A DNA stretch of 9,384 nt. It comes from Flavihumibacter sp. (GTDB lineage Bacteria; Bacteroidota; Bacteroidia; Chitinophagales; Chitinophagaceae). Positions 6,514 to 9,384 of this stretch are shown piece by piece. Below the pieces are notes generated by a model that saw nothing but the letters and a program-made list of their open reading frames with translations, was not told the origin of the DNA and did not search any database. Within the stretch, counting starts at the first letter, position 1. Each line of letters opens with the position of its first letter. The DNA lies in contig JALOMU010000032.1 in the NCBI GenBank assembly GCA_025455285.1, positions 1 to 9,384 on the forward strand. Reading direction: 5' to 3'. The translations under genes and the position numbers were made by a program.

Positions 6514-7268
6514 ATTTCATTAGCCGCAGTTAAAATCAGCGGCTCTTTTTCAGTCACCATGATGGTATGTTCGTGCTGGGCAACATAACTTCCATCTCCC
6601 GTAACCAGGGTCCATCCATCTTTTAATTCCTTCGCTCGTTGTCCTCCTGTTGAGATAAAGGTTTCAATAGCCACTACCATATTTTTCCGGAAACGGTCCT
6701 TGTTGAAGGGATCAAAATAATTTGCAATAGAATGCGGGTATTCGTGCAGGCTTCTGCCAATGCCATGCCCGGTAAGATTCCGGATAACACGAAAGCCTTC
6801 TTTTTTTGCAGACAGCTCAATCATTCTTCCCATTTCGGCGATTTTCATACCGGGCCTGATAGCTGCAATGGTTTTAAGGAGAATCTCACGGGAAGTATTC
6901 ACCAGTTTAGCATGACCATGGAGATCAGCACCCAATACAAAAGAGCCTCCATTATCACCCCAATAGCCGTTTAACTCAGCGGAAACATCAATATTGATCA
7001 GGTCACCTTCTGCAAGGATTTTGTCCTTACCAGGAATTCCGTGTGCCACTTCCTGGTTCACGCTTATACAAGTGTATCCTGGAAATCCATAGGTGAGTTT
7101 AGGAGCTGGTCTGGCTCCGAAGCCCGCCAGTAAGGCTGCTCCATATTCATCCAGCTCGGCACAGTTCATGCCGGGTTTGGCAAATTCCCTCATTTTCTTA
7201 AGTGTAATGGCAACAGCAGTACTGACAGTCTGCATCCCCATTAATTCAGCGGCGGAACTAATTGACAT
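6510..7268 (-). CDS. map: Type I methionine aminopeptidase
   Basis: The 252-residue enzyme removes the initiator methionine from nascent proteins in the cytoplasm. It has the pita-bread fold signatures of MetAP-I and all five metal ligands: Asp94 (INIDVSAEL), Asp105 (GYWGDNG), His168 (TGHGIG), Glu202 (AIETF) and Glu233 (QHEHT). The conserved histidines His76 (EVAHGIP) and His175 (SLHEYP) are also present. There is no N-terminal zinc-finger extension. One oddity is GYWGDNGGSF where canonical enzymes have a GYHGD-[TS]-like sequence, so this may be a divergent paralogue; the gene also stands apart from the ribosomal-protein cluster where map is usually found. Its stop codon shares TTAA (6510-6513) with the convergent Spy-like gene. 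The ATG at 7268 yields the full-length family start. Confidence 0.93.
   Translation of the reverse strand: MSISSAAELMGMQTVSTAVAITLKKMREFAKPGMNCAELDEYGAALLAGFGARPAPKLTYGFPGYTCISVNQEVAHGIPGKDKILAEGDLINIDVSAELNGYWGDNGGSFVLGADLHGHAKLVNTSREILLKTIAAIRPGMKIAEMGRMIELSAKKEGFRVIRNLTGHGIGRSLHEYPHSIANYFDPFNKDRFRKNMVVAIETFISTGGQRAKELKDGWTLVTGDGSYVAQHEHTIMVTEKEPLILTAANEI
6522..6550 (+). terminator. Rho-independent-type terminator for the sigma operon, inside the convergent gene
   Basis: AGCCGC (6522-6527) and GCGGCT (6539-6544) form a perfect 6-bp GC-rich stem with an 11-nt loop, followed by C and five T (6546-6550) on the plus strand. It begins 9 nt after the stop codon of the Spy-like gene. On the minus strand no T run follows, so it would act only on plus-strand transcripts. 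It is embedded in the 3' coding end of the methionine aminopeptidase. The stem is short and the U tract only five long, so the strength is uncertain. Confidence 0.55.
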
Positions 7269-7396
7269 AGGTCAAAGGTAGGAAAGAGTAAAATCAACTC
7301 ACCATTTAATACTTTAACTTAATATTGGATATCGTTAAGGCATAAAGAACTGGCAATTAATTCTTACCCTGAAAACCGAGCGCCAAACTAACTATT

Positions 7397-8467
7397 ATGC
7401 CTTTTATGCATTCCGGAAATAGACTTTTAACCGCGGGCCTGTTCCTGCTGATTTGCAGACCCGTTTTTTCACAGGATAGTATTCAGGTAAAGATTGACAA
7501 TAAATCAGCTCATATCCAGACTATTAAAGATTTCATTACGCTTAAAGTTGCCCAAACAACGGACCAGGAAAACTTTTCGGTTCATACAGGTAATACGAAA
7601 TACCGGATTAACCCTAACGCATCTTCTATTACTACTATCAGTGCCAACTACTCATTTATCTCCTTGTCGTTTCGGTTTGCACCACCTTTTCTGCCAGGCA
7701 ATCGGGATAACAGTGAAAAAGGGAAAACCCGAAGTGGCGGAATGGCCTTAAATTTTTACCTGGACCACTGGCTACAGGAACTTTCTTATCACCGTACAAA
7801 AGGGTACTACCTGGAAAATACCTCCGATTTCAATCCAGGCTGGCAGGAAGGTGATGCCTATATTCAGTTTCCCGATCTGCATTACCGAAGTTTTCAGGGT
7901 ATGACTGCCTATAAATTCAATCGGAATTTTTCCCTGAATGCCCTTGCCACTCAGTCAGAACGGCAATTAAAGAGTGCCGGCAGTTTTATTCCGCAATTCT
8001 TATACAGGTATTATACTATAGATGACAGAACACGACTGACAAATCCTAACCAGTCTTCTCAACGATCCAACAATCTGGAATTGTTAGTGGGTGCGGGGTA
8101 TTATTATAACCTGGTTTTGAACAGTAATTTTTATGTAGCGCTGGGAATTACACCTGGGGTCGGAATGCTATTCATGAATTTGACAACCAGGAATGGCAGT
8201 GGAGAAAAAATTCGTACCCGCCAGCAGGATCCGATCTTTCGGATCGACAGTCGAGCAGGCATTGGGTATAATGGCGAGCGTTTTTTCGGAGGCCTGTATG
8301 CCACTGCCTTTGCAGCTTCCTATAAACAGGAAAATGCACAGGTGGTAAATGGGAATGCACGTATTGTTTTTAAACTGTTTGCAGGGTACCGAATACCTGC
8401 ACCGGATGTTATCAAAGCCAGAATTACTGAACTTAAAAATAAACTGACAAAAAAAATTATTCCCTAG
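7397..8467 (+). CDS. DUF4421 family protein, predicted outer-membrane beta-barrel
   Basis: The 356-residue product starts with a signal peptide (hydrophobic 9-20, RPVFSQ, cleavage near Ser25). The mature part has amphipathic beta-strand segments such as SITTISANYSFISLSFRFAP, GGMALNFYLDHWLQELSYHR, GYYLENTSDF, and the family-like TAYKFNRNFSLNALATQSERQLKSAGSF split over about 170-197. Later strands include GAGYYYNLVLNSNFYVALGI, GVGMLFMNL and RAGIGYNGERFFGGLYATAF. This pattern fits the Bacteroidota domain of unknown function DUF4421. No catalytic motif is seen and the molecular role is unknown. A second ATG three codons in (7406) is an alternative start. It is divergent from the aminopeptidase (128 bp between starts) and followed by the next gene after 33 bp, so the two may be co-transcribed. 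Confidence 0.78.
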   Translation: MPFMHSGNRLLTAGLFLLICRPVFSQDSIQVKIDNKSAHIQTIKDFITLKVAQTTDQENFSVHTGNTKYRINPNASSITTISANYSFISLSFRFAPPFLPGNRDNSEKGKTRSGGMALNFYLDHWLQELSYHRTKGYYLENTSDFNPGWQEGDAYIQFPDLHYRSFQGMTAYKFNRNFSLNALATQSERQLKSAGSFIPQFLYRYYTIDDRTRLTNPNQSSQRSNNLELLVGAGYYYNLVLNSNFYVALGITPGVGMLFMNLTTRNGSGEKIRTRQQDPIFRIDSRAGIGYNGERFFGGLYATAFAASYKQENAQVVNGNARIVFKLFAGYRIPAPDVIKARITELKNKLTKKIIP

Positions 8468-8500
8468 TTATTAAAAATGATTTTTGTTCAATGTAATCCA

Positions 8501-9384
8501 ATGAAGAAAAAAAATATCCCTTTTCTCCGAATAGTTGCTTTCCTTTTGTTGGCATTGGTTAGTACAAAGACATTCAGCCAGTCAGATGACACGACCATCA
8601 CCAAAAACATTGCTGATACTACCAATTCTGCTTTCCTGAAAATGGTTAAAGGCATAAGTAAAAAAGAAGAAATAAGCAGCATTGCCAAATTCGAAAAAGG
8701 CAGATTAGAAGCCCGGCAGCGGCAAGTACTGGAAGCCATTCGCAAGGAAATTCAGAAAGCAGGTCTTTTCCTAAAGCAATCAGTAGATACTTCTCTTATC
8801 GTAAAGGATCTTAAAAGCGGTAAAGCTTCCTTTGAAATAGTGGCCGATGGCGTGTTCCGGAACCAGGGTACACATCATACACAACGCAACCTGTTTGTTT
8901 CCGATGCCATCCTCGAACAAGTTGCCTTTACACTTGAAAAACACCGAACTAAACTGGATGACTATTATCAGATACTTTCAAGCTATAGATACCGAATTGA
9001 CTCTCTCTCCAGTGACTCTGTTATTTATCAGTTTCCGACAGACTCCATTGAAGTGATCAACTATTTTAAAACGATGGTTTCTATACTTAGAGAAGTTACA
9101 CCCCTTGATAGTTCTATCACCACAGCTGTTTCTTCTATACAACACCTACTACAGGATGTTGATATGTTTTTATTCGAAGTGCATACGGCAAGAAATGAAA
9201 TCGAAAAAATCAATACCAGCTTATCCGATAATTTGGGAAATCGGGAATTTCCCAACTTGTGGGAAAAGCCAAAAAATAAAAGGCCACTCCCGGAAATTCT
9301 GAACATTTCAGTTAAAAAAGAGTTGCTGGCACTGAAATTCTATGCGAAGGACAATACTTCCAAACTTCTGTTATTGGTATTTTT
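8501..9384 (+). CDS. Secreted helical-domain protein, probable N-terminal part of an MscS-type mechanosensitive channel (3' truncated)
   Basis: An ATG at 8501 opens a frame that continues without a stop to the window edge (294 codons plus 2 bases). It begins with a signal peptide (MKKKNIPFLR, then a hydrophobic core and TFSQ, cleavage near Ser26). About 260 residues of mostly helical, charged sequence follow, predicted periplasmic, with segments such as GRLEARQRQVLEAIRKEIQK, DGVFRNQGTHHTQRN, SLSSDSVIYQFPTDS and NREFPNLW. The visible sequence ends in KLLLLVF, which looks like the start of a transmembrane helix. That layout, a long periplasmic helical domain before a membrane channel, resembles the extended MscS-family channels of Bacteroidota. 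The channel core itself lies beyond the window, so the assignment rests on recognition of the N-terminal domain. A sensor kinase with a similar ectodomain is a possible alternative. Confidence 0.6.
   Translation, partial: MKKKNIPFLRIVAFLLLALVSTKTFSQSDDTTITKNIADTTNSAFLKMVKGISKKEEISSIAKFEKGRLEARQRQVLEAIRKEIQKAGLFLKQSVDTSLIVKDLKSGKASFEIVADGVFRNQGTHHTQRNLFVSDAILEQVAFTLEKHRTKLDDYYQILSSYRYRIDSLSSDSVIYQFPTDSIEVINYFKTMVSILREVTPLDSSITTAVSSIQHLLQDVDMFLFEVHTARNEIEKINTSLSDNLGNREFPNLWEKPKNKRPLPEILNISVKKELLALKFYAKDNTSKLLLLVF
9233..9255 (+). repeat. Perfect 9-bp inverted repeat inside the MscS-like gene
   Basis: TTGGGAAAT (9233-9241) and ATTTCCCAA (9247-9255) are exact reverse complements around a 5-nt loop, CGGGA. 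The segment is coding (LGNREFPN) and no T run follows, so it is not a terminator. It is probably incidental to the coding sequence. Confidence 0.4.

Noticed and set aside
7262..7275. TTGAC-N4-GTCAA palindrome over the aminopeptidase start codon
   Set aside because: The 5-bp arms are too short to stand alone. It is noted only because other starts in the window also have inverted repeats.
7271..7278. TACCTTTG on the minus strand upstream of the aminopeptidase, an exact match to the Bacteroidota -7 element TAnnTTTG
   Set aside because: It lies only 4 nt from the ATG and no TTG/TTTG -33 element is found at the proper spacing (nearest TTG is 14 nt away), so transcription would start at or inside the gene.
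8488..8745. Minus-strand open frame of 85 codons
   Set aside because: It overlaps the signal peptide and early domain of the plus-strand MscS-like gene, which has the better protein features.

Overview
The window looks like a chromosomal segment from a Bacteroidota bacterium, most likely of the Chitinophagaceae type. This is inferred from the gene content: a CarboxypepD_reg-like TonB-dependent receptor, a DUF4421 protein, and secreted proteins whose signal peptides end in A/S-Q. It is also consistent with the near absence of strong Shine-Dalgarno sequences. No RNA gene, insertion sequence, phage gene, CRISPR array or attachment site was seen, and the window is almost fully coding.

Layout. 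(1) 1-846, minus: a 3'-truncated LD-carboxypeptidase (peptidase S66) of cell-wall recycling. (2) 904-2223, plus, divergent from it: a CLC-family transporter whose signature residues match the fluoride/proton antiporter branch (CLC-F), not the chloride branch. (3) 2269-6513, plus: four closely spaced genes that read as one operon. They are a large TonB-dependent outer-membrane receptor, an ECF sigma factor with a GTG start, a small single-TM protein placed like an anti-sigma factor, and a membrane-anchored Spy/CnrX-like periplasmic helical protein. (4) 6510-7268, minus and convergent: a type I methionine aminopeptidase whose stop codon overlaps that of the Spy-like gene. A terminator-like hairpin for the plus-strand operon lies inside its coding region. 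(5) 7397-8467, plus: a DUF4421 predicted outer-membrane protein, followed 33 bp later by (6) 8501-9384, plus, the 5' part of a secreted helical-domain protein that is probably an MscS-type mechanosensitive channel.

How the genes may work together. The receptor/sigma/anti-sigma/Spy-like set has the parts of an envelope-stress or metal-response circuit. The sigma, small TM protein and periplasmic sensor match the CnrH-CnrY-CnrX organisation in number, size and predicted topology, but the sensor lacks the obvious histidine metal ligands of CnrX. The receptor upstream could be the regulated output. These roles are inferred from domains and gene order.

The most notable non-coding signals are inverted repeats that flank or overlap start codons: a perfect 10-bp repeat around the sigma-factor GTG, an 8-bp repeat with matching outer arms around the receptor ATG, and a 6-bp repeat touching the CLC ATG. 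The other notable signal is the terminator-like hairpin inside the convergent gene.
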